From NCBI RefSeq assembly GCF_042680125.1, contig NZ_JBHTNY010000019.1: a DNA stretch of 64,000 nucleotides, one strand, 5' to 3'. The notes beneath the pieces are model-generated. The model saw only the letters and a program-made list of their open reading frames with translations. It did no database searches and had not been told where the DNA came from. Below, in pieces: positions 33,235-45,000 of the stretch. Source of the DNA: Robinsoniella peoriensis. Its GTDB lineage: Bacteria > Bacillota > Clostridia > Lachnospirales > Lachnospiraceae. Position 1 is the first letter of the stretch, and the number at the start of each line of letters is the position of its first letter. The translations under genes and the position numbers were made by a program.

Positions 33235-36200
33235 ATGAAGAAAAAAGCATTACATAAAGATTTTTTTATGGAGATAAAAAAGAGTTTTAATCGATTTATA
33301 TCGATCTTTTTTATTGTAGCCATGGGAGTGGCATTTTATTCTGGGATTCAATCGGCAGCACCCGATATGCGTCTTTCCGGTGATGCTTATTTTGATGAGA
33401 ATAATCTGATGGATCTGAAAATAATTGGTACTTTGGGATTGACCGATAAGGATATACAGGCTATTTTAGCGGTAGATGGAGTCAGCAAAGCAGAATCAGG
33501 ATATATGACGGATGTATTGTGCGGCAGCGGAAAAGATGAGAAAGTACTTCATATGGAATCGATTCTGCCTACTTTGAATAAATTGTCTGTATCAGAGGGC
33601 AGGCTGCCGGAAACTACCGGTGAATGTATTGTAGACGAAGAATTTTTATCTGCAAACGGATATAAGGTGGGGGATACCATACAGCTTGAAGAAAATAAGG
33701 ACAGTGACAAAGTATTAAAGAACAAAGAGTTCAAAATTGTTGGAACCGGTAATAGTCCTGCCTATATTTCTTTTAGTAAGGGGAATACCACCCTGGGCAC
33801 CGGAGAGGTATCCGGATATGGATATGTAATGCCGGAAGAGTTTGATCAGGCGGCATATACATTTGCATATGTGGAAGCAGAAGGCTCCAGGGATCTGACG
33901 TCTTATACGGAAGAATACGACAGGCTGGTTGATAATGTAACAAAAAATGTGGAAGGGATAGAATCTGTTCAATGCACCAGACGCTTTGCTGAAGTAAAGG
34001 ATGAAGCGGATATTAAGCTCGCCGATGCCAGAAAAGAGCTTGAGGATGGGAAACAGGAAGCGGACGAAAAGCTTGCCGATGCCAAAAAGGAACTTAAGGA
34101 CGGCGAAAAGGAACTTGAGGATGGTAAGCAAAAGCTTGCTGATGCCAAAAAAGAAGTTCAGGATAATAAAGCAACCCTTACCGATAAGCAAAAAGAGCTG
34201 GATTCCGCTAAAAAACAACTGGATTCGGCTAAGACACAGTTAAAAGACGGAAAAGATACCCTTGCTTCAAAAGAATCAGAGTTTCAGGCAAAATATCCGG
34301 AAACATCTAAGCAGATAAAGGATGGGGAAGCAGCAATTGCAGCAGGTAAAACCCAGATCAGTAAGGCTCAGAGCGACTATGAAACCGGTAAGAAGAAGCT
34401 GGAAGCAGCTAGTAAGCAGTACGAAGCCGGTAAGAAGCAGCTGGATCAGGGCAAAAAGCAGTATGAATCGGGTAAAGCCCGGCTGGATCAGGCAAACAAG
34501 CAATATAAAGACGGAGTTTCCCAGCTTGACGCCGCGAAAAAGCAGTATGAAACCGGAACAGGTCAACTTGCAGCCGCGAAAACAGAATATGAAAAAAATG
34601 CAGCAGTTCTACAGCAGGCAAAGGTGAACTTCCAGGCAGAAAAAGAAAAGTTTGACATCAGCAAAGCAGAATATGATAAAAATGCAGCAGCGCTGGATGC
34701 CGCTAAAAGCCAGATTGCCGGGAAGCAGGCGGAGCTGGCATCAGCAGCAGCTGAATATGAAGCTAAGATGGCAGAACTCAACCAGGCTAAAAATGCACTG
34801 GCACAGCTCCAGGCGGCTATCGATGCCGGAACTGCAACAGCGGAGCAAATCGCCATGGCAGGGCAGCTGAAGGAGCAGATTGCCCAGAGCGAGCCGGTTC
34901 TTGCCCAGAAAAAGGCGGAACTGGATAAAGGAAACGAACAACTGAGGATAGAACAGCAAAAAGCAGCAGCGATGGAAGCAGCGCTGGCGCCGGCGAAGCA
35001 GCAAATAGAGGCAGGACAGCAGAAAATCAATGCTGCCCAGGCGGAACTGACAAAAAGCGAGGCGGGGTTACAGGCTGGCAAAGCAGAAATTGATAAGAAC
35101 GAAGCAGCCCTTAAAGCAGCAAGTGTACAGATTAATGAAAATGAGAAAAAGCTTGCAGCAGCAAAAAAGGAAATAGATACCAACCAAAAAAAGCTGGCAT
35201 CAGCGAAAAAAGAAATTGATGAAAAGGAACCTCTGCTGGTTAGTGCCAAGACAGAGTTAGATAAGCAGACGAAAGTATTAAATGATGGAAAGAAGACACT
35301 GGACAGCCAGAGTGCACTGCTGATTCAAAAAGAAAAGGAACTGCAGGAAGGTAAAAATCAACTTTCCCAGGGAGAAGCCCAGCTGGCAGCGGCAAAAAAA
35401 GAGCTGGCATCAAAGGAATCTGAGCTGAACAGCGCAGTACAAAAGACTGCGGATGGTCAAAAGCAGATAGAAGACGGACTTCTTAAATTATCAGATGCTG
35501 AGAAGGAAATAACGGATGGCGAAAAAGAAATAACAGAGAATGAGCAGAAATTAAAAGATGGTAAAAAAGAATATAAAAAGGCAAAGAAGGATGCCAAAAC
35601 AGAAATTTCTGACGGAGAGACGAAGATTGCAGATGCGGAGAAAGAGATCGATGATCTGAAAGAACCGGAATGGCATGTCAATGACCGAAGCTCTCTTCCT
35701 GAGAACACAGGTTACGGTGAGAATGCCGACCGGATTAAAAATATCGGGGAAGTATTCCCAGTATTGTTTTTCCTGGTAGCAGCGCTGATCAGTCTCACAA
35801 CGATGACAAGAATGGTTGAAGAGGAACGAACCCAGATCGGTACCTTAAAAGCGCTGGGGTACGGCAAGTTTTCCATAGCATCCAAATATCTGAACTATGC
35901 GCTGTTTGCTACTATTGGAGGAAGTATTCTGGGTGTTCTGGTAGGTGAGAAAATCCTGCCGTATATTATCATTACAGCCTACGGGATTATGTATCATCAT
36001 ATGCCTAATGTAGAACTTCCGTATAATCTGAAGTTTGCTGGTATTGCCACTTTTGCAGCGGTGTGCTGTACGATGATTGCTACATTTGCGGCATGCTACA
36101 AAGAGCTTGCAGAGACGCCGGCAAAGTTAATGAGGCCCCCTGCTCCGAAAGAGGGAAAGCGTGTCTTGCTGGAGCGGGTAACATTTATCTGGAAGCATCT

Positions 36201-37344
36201 GAGTTTTACCTGGAAGTCCACAATCCGCAACCTTTTTCGATATAAGAAACGGTTTTTTATGACTATATTCGGGATTGGAGGATGTATGGCATTGCTGCTG
36301 GTTGGATACGGTATCAGAGATTCTGTCCGGAATATCGCAGTTTTACAGTATCAGGAGATACAGCTGTATGATGGAACCGTATTAGTCGATGAAGATGCAT
36401 CCGATGAGAAGAGGGCAGATCTTGAGAGCTATATGAAAACGGACAGCCAGATTGATGCATCTGTAGATTCCATGATGCAGAAAATGTCGGTAAAAGTAGG
36501 GAAAAAAGACCTGAGTGTTTATATCATCGTACCAAAAGAGATGGATGGTTTTGATACCTTTGTGAATTTTAGAGACCGGAAGACAAAACGGCAAGTCAGC
36601 TTTGAAGACGATGGGGTGATTGTAACAGAGAAAACGGCTAATATGATGGGACTGTCAAAAGGCGATATCATAGAACTTCATAATGAGGACGGAACCACTA
36701 TAAAAGCACCAATTGCAGATATATGTGAAAATTATCTGGCACATTATGTGTATATGTCACCGTCACTATATGAAAAAGTCACGGGAAAAAATCCGGATTA
36801 TAACAGCATTTTATTTAAGGTGGTACCGGATGCCAAAGATCACGTGGAAGATGTTGGGCAGAATATTCTGGGGAATAAGGCGGCTCTTAGCGTCAGCTAT
36901 ACCTCCAGTGTAATGAAGCAGCTGGATGATATGCTGAGTTCGCTGGATGTGGTAATTGTAGTATTAATTGTTTCAGCAGGTATGCTGGCATTTGTGGTAC
37001 TTTATAATCTTAATAATATTAATATTAATGAGCGAAAGCGGGAGCTGGCAACCATCAAGGTACTGGGATTTTATGATAATGAGGTTTGTGCCTACGTGTA
37101 CCGGGAAAATATTTTACTTACGTTTTTTGGCGTTCTGATGGGGATTGTACTTGGCATTGTTCTGCATCGGTTTGTTATAGTTACAGTTGAGGTAGATGCA
37201 TGTATGTTTGGAAGGAATATTAACTTTCCAAGTTTTATATACTCTATATTATTCACCTGTGGATTTTCGCTGATTGTAAATGTTGTCATGTATTTCAAGT
37301 TAAAGAAAATTGATATGGTTGAATCATTGAAGAGTGTGGAATAG
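33235..37344 (+). CDS. FtsX-family permease with a very long extracytoplasmic coiled coil
   Basis: About 1369 residues, far longer than usual FtsX/MacB permeases (400-850). Helix 1 (about 18-38) is followed by a MacB-like external domain to about 250. Next comes an almost uninterrupted coiled coil of about 560 residues (nt 33985-35670) rich in K, E, A, Q and D. Three FtsX helices (EVFPVLFFLVAALISL, SKYLNYALFATIGGSILGVL), a second external domain and three final helices (VVIVVLIVSAGMLAFVVL) end the protein. Part of the coiled coil runs in exact 14-residue units (KKQLDQGKKQYESG, KARLDQANKQYKDG, VSQLDAAKKQYETG). The ATG at 33235 is chosen; 33217 is also in frame. It works with the preceding ATPase; the cargo is unknown. 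The coiled coil may reach through the cell wall. Confidence 0.88.
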   Translation: MKKKALHKDFFMEIKKSFNRFISIFFIVAMGVAFYSGIQSAAPDMRLSGDAYFDENNLMDLKIIGTLGLTDKDIQAILAVDGVSKAESGYMTDVLCGSGKDEKVLHMESILPTLNKLSVSEGRLPETTGECIVDEEFLSANGYKVGDTIQLEENKDSDKVLKNKEFKIVGTGNSPAYISFSKGNTTLGTGEVSGYGYVMPEEFDQAAYTFAYVEAEGSRDLTSYTEEYDRLVDNVTKNVEGIESVQCTRRFAEVKDEADIKLADARKELEDGKQEADEKLADAKKELKDGEKELEDGKQKLADAKKEVQDNKATLTDKQKELDSAKKQLDSAKTQLKDGKDTLASKESEFQAKYPETSKQIKDGEAAIAAGKTQISKAQSDYETGKKKLEAASKQYEAGKKQLDQGKKQYESGKARLDQANKQYKDGVSQLDAAKKQYETGTGQLAAAKTEYEKNAAVLQQAKVNFQAEKEKFDISKAEYDKNAAALDAAKSQIAGKQAELASAAAEYEAKMAELNQAKNALAQLQAAIDAGTATAEQIAMAGQLKEQIAQSEPVLAQKKAELDKGNEQLRIEQQKAAAMEAALAPAKQQIEAGQQKINAAQAELTKSEAGLQAGKAEIDKNEAALKAASVQINENEKKLAAAKKEIDTNQKKLASAKKEIDEKEPLLVSAKTELDKQTKVLNDGKKTLDSQSALLIQKEKELQEGKNQLSQGEAQLAAAKKELASKESELNSAVQKTADGQKQIEDGLLKLSDAEKEITDGEKEITENEQKLKDGKKEYKKAKKDAKTEISDGETKIADAEKEIDDLKEPEWHVNDRSSLPENTGYGENADRIKNIGEVFPVLFFLVAALISLTTMTRMVEEERTQIGTLKALGYGKFSIASKYLNYALFATIGGSILGVLVGEKILPYIIITAYGIMYHHMPNVELPYNLKFAGIATFAAVCCTMIATFAACYKELAETPAKLMRPPAPKEGKRVLLERVTFIWKHLSFTWKSTIRNLFRYKKRFFMTIFGIGGCMALLLVGYGIRDSVRNIAVLQYQEIQLYDGTVLVDEDASDEKRADLESYMKTDSQIDASVDSMMQKMSVKVGKKDLSVYIIVPKEMDGFDTFVNFRDRKTKRQVSFEDDGVIVTEKTANMMGLSKGDIIELHNEDGTTIKAPIADICENYLAHYVYMSPSLYEKVTGKNPDYNSILFKVVPDAKDHVEDVGQNILGNKAALSVSYTSSVMKQLDDMLSSLDVVIVVLIVSAGMLAFVVLYNLNNININERKRELATIKVLGFYDNEVCAYVYRENILLTFFGVLMGIVLGIVLHRFVIVTVEVDACMFGRNINFPSFIYSILFTCGFSLIVNVVMYFKLKKIDMVESLKSVE

Positions 37345-37388
37345 GAATTATGGAAACAAAGATAAAATGACAGAAACAGAGGATATTT

Positions 37389-38789
37389 ATGAATTTACCG
37401 GAAGCATTTATAGAAAAAATGAAAATGATACTGGGAGATGAGTTTGACGAATTTTTAAAAAGTTATGATGCACCCCGCAATTTTGGGCTGCGTGTTAATA
37501 CGGCAAAACTCTCTGCCGGGGAATTCGAACGGATTGCCCCCTTTCACCTGACAAAGATCCCCTGGGTGGAAAACGGCTATTATTATGAGGAGCAGGATAC
37601 ACCGGCAAGGCATCCATTTTACTATGCAGGCATGTATTACCTTCAGGAACCAAGTGCCATGACTCCTGCATCAAGACTTGCAGTTGAGCCAGGGGAAAAA
37701 GTGCTGGATCTATGTGCGGCTCCGGGTGGAAAAGCCACGGAATTAGGTGCTAAGCTCAGAGGAGAAGGGCTTTTGGTTGCCAATGATATCAGTGCATCAA
37801 GGGCTAAGGCACTTCTGAAAAATGTAGAGGTATTTGGAATCCCGAATTCTTTTATCACAAATGAGATACCCGGAAAGCTGGCGGGGCAGTTTGAGGGATT
37901 TTTTGATAAAATTCTGGTAGATGCACCGTGTTCCGGAGAAGGGATGTTCCGTAAGGATCCGGCAGTTGCAAAAGTCTGGGATGAACAGAAACCGCTGCTC
38001 TGTGCAAAACAGCAGAAAGAAATCATTATGCAGGCGGCAAAGATGCTGCGCACGGGAGGTCAGCTGCTGTATTCTACCTGTACATTTTCTCCGGAAGAAA
38101 ATGAAGAAGTAATTCAATATCTCCTGGAGGAGTGCCCGGAGTTTGAAATACAGGAGATACCGGGATATGAAGGATTTTCCGGGGGTCGTCCGGATCTCGT
38201 GAAGACGGGTGGACATCCGGACCTTACCAAATGTATCCGGATCTGGCCTCACAAGATGTCAGGAGAGGGACATTTTATTGCGCTTTTGATGAAAAAAGGA
38301 CCGTCTGAGGAAGAAACAGCGCAGAAATATGTGAAGGCTAATGGAGTAAAATTAAAAATATCCAAAGCAGACCGCACCATACTGAACGATTTCCTGAAAG
38401 ATATCTCCATGGATATGGATATAAATTATGTAGAAGTCCGAAAAGGGCAGGTATATTATGTACCGGGTCTGTTAGGAGATCGAAAAGGTCTGGCTTTTCT
38501 GAGAAACGGGCTCTACCTTGGAGAATTGAAAAAAGACCGCTTTGAACCCAGCCAGTCATTTGCAATGGCACTTCATAAGGGGCAGTATGTTTCCACCGTA
38601 AACTTTAACTGGTCAGACAGCCGTGTAGGAAAATATCTGCGTGGAGAAACTATTTATATTGATGATCTGCAAGTGAAGCATAGCAAAGGGTGGCAGCTGG
38701 TCTGTATCAATGGATTCCCGTTGGGATGGGGCAAGCTGGTAAATGGGACATTAAAAAACAAATATCATCCAGGATGGAGGATGAAATAA
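37389..38789 (+). CDS. RsmF/RsmB-type rRNA (cytosine-C5) methyltransferase
   Basis: 466 residues. The NOL1/NOP2/Sun-type methyltransferase core has the AdoMet motif VLDLCAAPGGKATELG, the DAPCSGEGMFRKD motif IV and the catalytic Cys motif YSTCTFSPEENEEV. The C-terminal 170 residues form the extra RsmF-type/PUA-like RNA-binding region (YYVPGLLGDRKGLAFLRNG, GWQLVCINGFPLGWGK). It methylates a cytosine of 16S rRNA in related proteins; the exact position here is not readable. Monocistronic, ended by a terminator. Confidence 0.93.
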   Translation: MNLPEAFIEKMKMILGDEFDEFLKSYDAPRNFGLRVNTAKLSAGEFERIAPFHLTKIPWVENGYYYEEQDTPARHPFYYAGMYYLQEPSAMTPASRLAVEPGEKVLDLCAAPGGKATELGAKLRGEGLLVANDISASRAKALLKNVEVFGIPNSFITNEIPGKLAGQFEGFFDKILVDAPCSGEGMFRKDPAVAKVWDEQKPLLCAKQQKEIIMQAAKMLRTGGQLLYSTCTFSPEENEEVIQYLLEECPEFEIQEIPGYEGFSGGRPDLVKTGGHPDLTKCIRIWPHKMSGEGHFIALLMKKGPSEEETAQKYVKANGVKLKISKADRTILNDFLKDISMDMDINYVEVRKGQVYYVPGLLGDRKGLAFLRNGLYLGELKKDRFEPSQSFAMALHKGQYVSTVNFNWSDSRVGKYLRGETIYIDDLQVKHSKGWQLVCINGFPLGWGKLVNGTLKNKYHPGWRMK

Positions 38790-38800
38790 AGAAATATGAG

Positions 38801-38840
38801 AAGGTATTGCAAGGCATAGAGCTTTGCAGTGCCTTTTTTT
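38801..38840 (+). terminator. Terminator after the rRNA methyltransferase
   Basis: AAGGTATTGCAA pairs with TTGCAGTGCCTT (G-T wobbles allowed), followed by seven T residues. The rest of the gap to 39046 is very AT-rich leader sequence of the next gene. Confidence 0.75.
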
Positions 38841-39046
38841 GTGCAATCAGACGATCGGTCTGCAACGATAATAAAATATAATACAAAAATCGTAAAAAAA
38901 CATAAGTTTAAACTAAAATCCCGCAAAATCTCCAATAAAATCGTAATCAATGCAAAAATTATTAAACTCAAGAAAAAGTCAAATTTGTTACAATATCTAT
39001 ATCAAGCTGCAGATAATCAAATCAGGCAGAAAAGGAGATAGGTTTT

Positions 39047-42000
39047 ATGAGGAAAAAGTTGTATGCGAAACAAATGATAGCCGCTTCACTGGCGGCTGCA
39101 ATGGTTGTTACGAGTATACCCGTAAATGTTATGGCTGAGGAAGTGTCGGACAGCACGGAAAAGAAGATGATTGCAAATTTCACCTTCGATGGCGAGACAC
39201 CTCTGGCAGGAGAAGGTGCGGCAGCAGTTCTGATGCGGGATTATACGCTGGTGGATATGGATGACGGGGGAAAAGCATTAAGCCTTGCTTCCTCAACCAA
39301 AGACTGGCTGAATGTAACAAAAGCAGACGGAACTCCTTTGCTGGCAGGGAAAGAAAATATTACCATTTCCTATGACAGCAGAGACGATGCGGACTCGGCA
39401 AACAGAGGCTGGATATTTTATGCGGCACTTAATACCAATGAGCAAAAGTATCAGCAGGAACATTATCTGGGCATTATCGACAAACAGACAAGCCTGGGAG
39501 TAGAACGTTATAACAATATCGGTAAGAGACCGGGCAATAACATTTCAGCACCTACTTCCTCTGAATGGAAGCATGTTGATCTGGTTGTAACAGAGACGGA
39601 AACCATACTTTATGTAAATGGTGTAGAAACTGCACGACAGAAAAGTGAATTTAAGCTTTCTGATATATTGGGAGCAGACGGCGGAGTACTGCAGATTGGA
39701 AAAGCCAACTGGGAAAAAGGGGAATACTACAGTGGAACTCTGGATAACTTTAAAATCTATGACGGTGCGCTGACAGAGGAGCAGATTGCAGATACCTCAA
39801 AAGCGGCTGATGTGGGACTGTTAGCGGATTTCACATTTGATGATTATGAAACCGGATTTACCGGGGGAGAGGCCTCCGCAGCAGCAGCATTGTTTACAGA
39901 TCATGGAAGTGAATCGCAGGATATGGCACTGAGCCTGGATGGGGGCAGAAGCCGCAGCTGGCTTAATATTACCAAGGATGATGATACACCTTTATTGAAG
40001 GATCTTGAAGAAGTTACTATTTCCTATGACAGCAAGGCCGGGACAACCGGAAATGGATGGGCGTTTTTTGCAGCTCAAAGCGGGGCGGCACAGACCCCTA
40101 ACTATGAAAAATATCTTGGTGTTATAGACAAAACGGACAGTATGAAGGTAGAACGTTTTTATAACGAAGGAACCAGACCCGGAAATGACGTTCTGGGAAC
40201 ATCTTCAGCGGAGTGGAAGCATGTGGATCTGGTTATTCAGGAAAATGCTACAACTCTCTATGTAGATGGTGTAAAAAGCGAAAATACAAGCGATTATAAG
40301 CTGACGGATATATTGGGAGCTGATGGCGGAGTGCTTCAGCTGGGCAAGGCAAACTGGGGAAACGGAGAATATTTCGGAGGTCAGATCGATAATATCCAGA
40401 TTTATAATTATGCCAGAACGGAAGACGAGATCAAGGATCAGGTAACGGCAGTCTACAAAGCTGGCAGCAATGGTACTCTTCAGGGAGTAACAGAAGAGAA
40501 GATCCCAAGAGGCGGCAGCACTACCGGAGTGGAAGCGGTTGCAGACGTGGGATATCACTTTAAAGAGTGGAGCGATGGCATTACCGATGCGGTGAGAAAA
40601 GACGAGAATGTAACCGAAAGTTTCGAAGTAACCGCAACGTTTGAAAAAGATGAGGAGATACCAGATGAGAATCTGATTGCCAGTTTCACCTTTGATGACG
40701 AAGAAAACGGATTTGCAGGAGCAGGGGCGAAAGCAACGGTAAATGGAACACCGGTACTGGAAGACAGCTATGATAATGCCGGAAAGGCAATGTCCATAAG
40801 CAGTACTAACTGGTTTGGCATCGCCAAAGAAGATGAAACTCCCCTTTTAAAGGGACTGGATGAAATTACAATATCCTATGACAGCAAAGCATCCGGCAGT
40901 GGAAATGGATGGGCATTTTATGCAGCGCCAAATCTGAATGCCCAGGTAGGGAATCCTGCAAATGAACACTATCTTGGTATTATGGATAAGGCATCGGGAC
41001 TTACGGTAGAGCGTTATAACAATACCGGAAAAAGGCCTGGAAATAATATTTCGGCAGGATCTTCCCCGGAATGGAAACATGTGGATCTGGTTGTTACAGA
41101 AGATACTTCTACTCTGTATGTGAACGGGGAAAAAGTGGGAGAACAGATCAGTACTTACAAGTTGAGCGACATTCTGGGTGAAAGCGGCGGAATTATTCAG
41201 ATTGGTAAGGCAAACTGGGGAAGCGGAGAATATTATCAGGGACTCATTGATAATGTAAAGATTTACAATACGGCAAAATCTCCGGAGTTTATCAAAGAAC
41301 ATAGCTCAATTAAAAATCCGGAACCGGTTAAACCTGTTGCGCCGGATGTAGTGGAAGACGGCGGATTATTAGTACAATATGATATGAGTACAATTGAAGA
41401 CGGAAAGTTAAAGGACGTCAGCGGACTTAAAAATGATGCGAATGCAGTTGGCATGACACAGGAAAATATCCTGGTAGTTGAGGAGGTTCCGGCATTGAAC
41501 TTTACCGGAAATAAAAACCAGTACATAGAACTGCCCATGCTGGAAGGTGTTATGGATGAGGAATTTACCATTGAAACAACGGTAAGTACATCCAATGGGG
41601 CATATCACTGGCTCTGGTGCCTTGGTTCAAAGGTAAAAGGAACCGGCAACAATTATCTCTATGTAGATCCCTGCTACAGCACAGGCTATGTAAGAGGAGG
41701 AATCAAAGGAGAAACAGAGGAACGGATTTTTGGCGGCTGCCACAGTCTTCCAAAAGACGGTTCCTATGGAACGATTACCATTACTTATAAAGATAAAATC
41801 CTGTCCTATTATCTGGATGGGGAGATTATAACAACCTTTAAGTTTAATACCAGCGTAAAAGAAATTCTGGAGAATGGAACCGTAAATAACGTTATGGGTT
41901 ATATCGGACGATCTCTTTGGTCGGCAGATCCTGGTTTAAAAGCAAAAGTAGCAGACTTTAAAATTTATGATAAGGCACTGACCCAGGAGCAGATCTCCCA

Positions 42001-45000
42001 GACTGCCAGCCGGGATGACAGCGCAAAGGTAGCAGCAGCAAAAGAAGCACTGGATATCCCAAATGCTGATGATATACGTGGTAATATTACACTTCTGGAT
42101 GAGCTGGAAGGTGCAGCGATTACCTGGTCCGGAAGTAATGAAGATGTGATTACCTCCAAGGTACAGAGTCAGGATGATATCGTAACACCTGCGGGTGTGG
42201 TTACAAGAGGGGAAGAAGATGAGAAGGTTACCCTGACCGCGCAGATCACCAGCGGAGATGTAACGGACAGCAAAACATTTGAGCTGACGGTAAGAAAAGC
42301 GGTGAAGCAGGATCCATATGTTGCATATCTGTTTGGGAGTTTTACAGGAACAGAAGGCAAAGATACTGATGAGCAGATTTATTTTGCATCCAGTAAGGAT
42401 GGGTATTTCTATACGGATCTGAATGAGTGCAAACCGGTACTGACAAGCACTGTGGGTGAAAAGGGAGTACGTGATCCATTCATTATGCGTTCCGCAGAAG
42501 GAGACCGTTTCTATATGCTGGCAACCGATCTGAGCATTTATCACCGGGGAGGCTGGGGACAGGCAATGGGAACCACCACCGGAAGCAGGGATTTGATCAT
42601 ATGGGAATCTACTGACCTGGTAAACTGGTCAGAGCCACGGGCGGTGACAGTATCTTCTCCTACAGGAGGATGTGCGTGGGCGCCGGAAGCAATTTATGAC
42701 GAGACAACAGGTGAATATGTAGTATACTGGGCAACCAATGATATGACCGATGACATCGGTGACGGCGTTCTTCAGATTTATTATGCGAAGACCAGAGACT
42801 TTGTTACGTTCACGGAAGCAAAAGAATATATAACCCGTGGAGCAGATCAATCCATAATTGATACAACCATGATTAAGGGTAACGACGGATATTATTATCG
42901 TGCATCAGCAGACGGACAGATCACATTGGAAAGAAGTACCTCCATCTTTGGAAACTGGGAAGTTGTAACCAATCTGGACAGCCTTGGATTAGGCGGGGAT
43001 ATGACCGGCAGGAAACTGGAAGGTCCGGAGCTGTTTAAATTTAATGACGGCACAACCTTTGGACTGTATAGCGACCAGTTTGCAGAAGGAAAAGGATATC
43101 TTCCGGTTATTACTACAGATTTAAATGATAAAACCGGAACGGCATGGAAGAAATTAGCATTTGATGAGTACTCTTTTGATACCCTGAAAAAACGCCATGG
43201 CACCATTCTGAATCTGACTCAGAAAGAGTATGATGCAGTTATGAAGGCATATGGGAAAGCAGAAGCAGAGGATGACGAAGATGCAGCAGTAACAGAACCA
43301 TTCGCATATTATCCGCTGACAAATGATCTGAAAGACGGTACAAATAATGGATTTGACGGTGCCCTGACAGGTCAGGCTGACTTTGCAGTTAATGACAAAG
43401 GCGGCATTGTATTCCCGGCAGGTACGGCATCCGTAGGCAAGAATTATGTTAAGCTGGATGACGGTATACTTACAAAACTGCAGGATGCAAAAGAATTAAC
43501 CGTTACGGCATGGGTACGTAATGATGTGACAAATACCAATTCCAATGACCGTTCAACTGTATTTGCTTTTGGAAGTGATGAGAAAAACGGATATGCGTTC
43601 TCAACACTGAACTGGGCAAGTGCCAGAACGACATTTATGTTAAACGGCAAAGAAGCCGGAGGCGCATGGGGAGCGCAGGACGGAACCAGTATTCTGGGGG
43701 ATACACCCGGTAATCAAAAATCACCTCTTGGTTCCTGGTATCAGATCGCTGTGACAATCCGGGATGTAACCGGAGCAGACGGAACACCTGCAACAACACT
43801 GAAATACTACATGAATGGAGAACTGTTATGTACGGCAACGACACCTGCATCCATCTCCAGTCTGGGAACACTTACTTATGCTTATATTGGAACCGGCAAC
43901 AACGATTCCTTTAAGGATTTCCAGGGTGGAATCCGTGAAGTAAAATTCGTGGAATCCATATTGTCAGGAAAGCAGATAAAAGAAAACTATGAGCAGGAAG
44001 ATGCAAAATACCAGAAAACGGATGCGGAGACTGTAGCAGAAGTAAAAGAAGCTCTGACAATTCCAAATGCAGATGCCATCCTTGGTAATCTTACACTGCC
44101 GGCAGAAATGGATGGAACAAAAATTACCTGGACAAGTTCCGATGAGAAATTTGTCAGCGCAAAAGAAGTTGTAAATGAAAACTATGACAATACCCCGGCG
44201 GGCGTGGTTAACAGAGGGGAAAAGGACAAAAACGTTGTTCTTACTGCTTTGATCTCCAAAGGTGAAGCACAGGATACAAAGGAGATAACTGTAACCGTAA
44301 AGGCAAAATCCGATATAACAGAAGAAGATTTTGAAGCTTATGTATTTGCTTATTTTAAAGGTGAGGGATCAGCTACAGGCGAACAGATATACTTTGCTAC
44401 CAGTGAAGATGGCCTACATTGGAAGGATATGAATGACGGGGAACCGGTGCTCAAATCTGAATTGGGAGAAAAAGGACTCCGTGACCCATTCATTATCCGT
44501 TCACCGGAAGGGGACAAATTCTATCTGATCGCAACGGATCTGAAGATTAACGGCGGCAATGGCTGGGGAGCTGCACAGACAGCTGGAAGCCAGAGTATTA
44601 TGGTCTGGGAATCAACGGATATGGTAAACTGGTCCAATCAGCGTATGGCTAAGGTTGCCCTGGATGATGCAGGCTGCACCTGGGCACCGGAAGCTTTTTA
44701 TGACGAAAAGACAGGAGAATATATTGTATTCTGGGCATCCAAGACCAGCGCAGACAACTATGGTGTACAGAGAGTGTACTACAGCAAGACCAGAGACTTC
44801 TACAGCTTTACAGAACCGGAGCTTTGGATAGAGCTTCACAACCAGGAAGGTAATGCAATCAGCGTGATAGATACCTCCGTGATTTCCGTCATGGAAAATG
44901 GTAAGAAAGTATACTACCGTTTTTCTAAAAATGAAGCTGGAGAAGATCATGATGTAAAGGGCGGCACTGGAAAATACACAATCGTGGAAAAGAGTAACTC

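Noticed and set aside
34563..35249. 228-codon minus-strand frame opposite the FtsX-type coiled coil
   Set aside because: It is the antisense of K/E/A-rich repeats, giving an S/A/F-rich product with no start signal or family likeness.
39160..41290. Long DNA-level repeats suggesting a possible assembly artefact in the LamG region
   Set aside because: The LamG units differ at many positions and keep the frame, so they look like old duplications.
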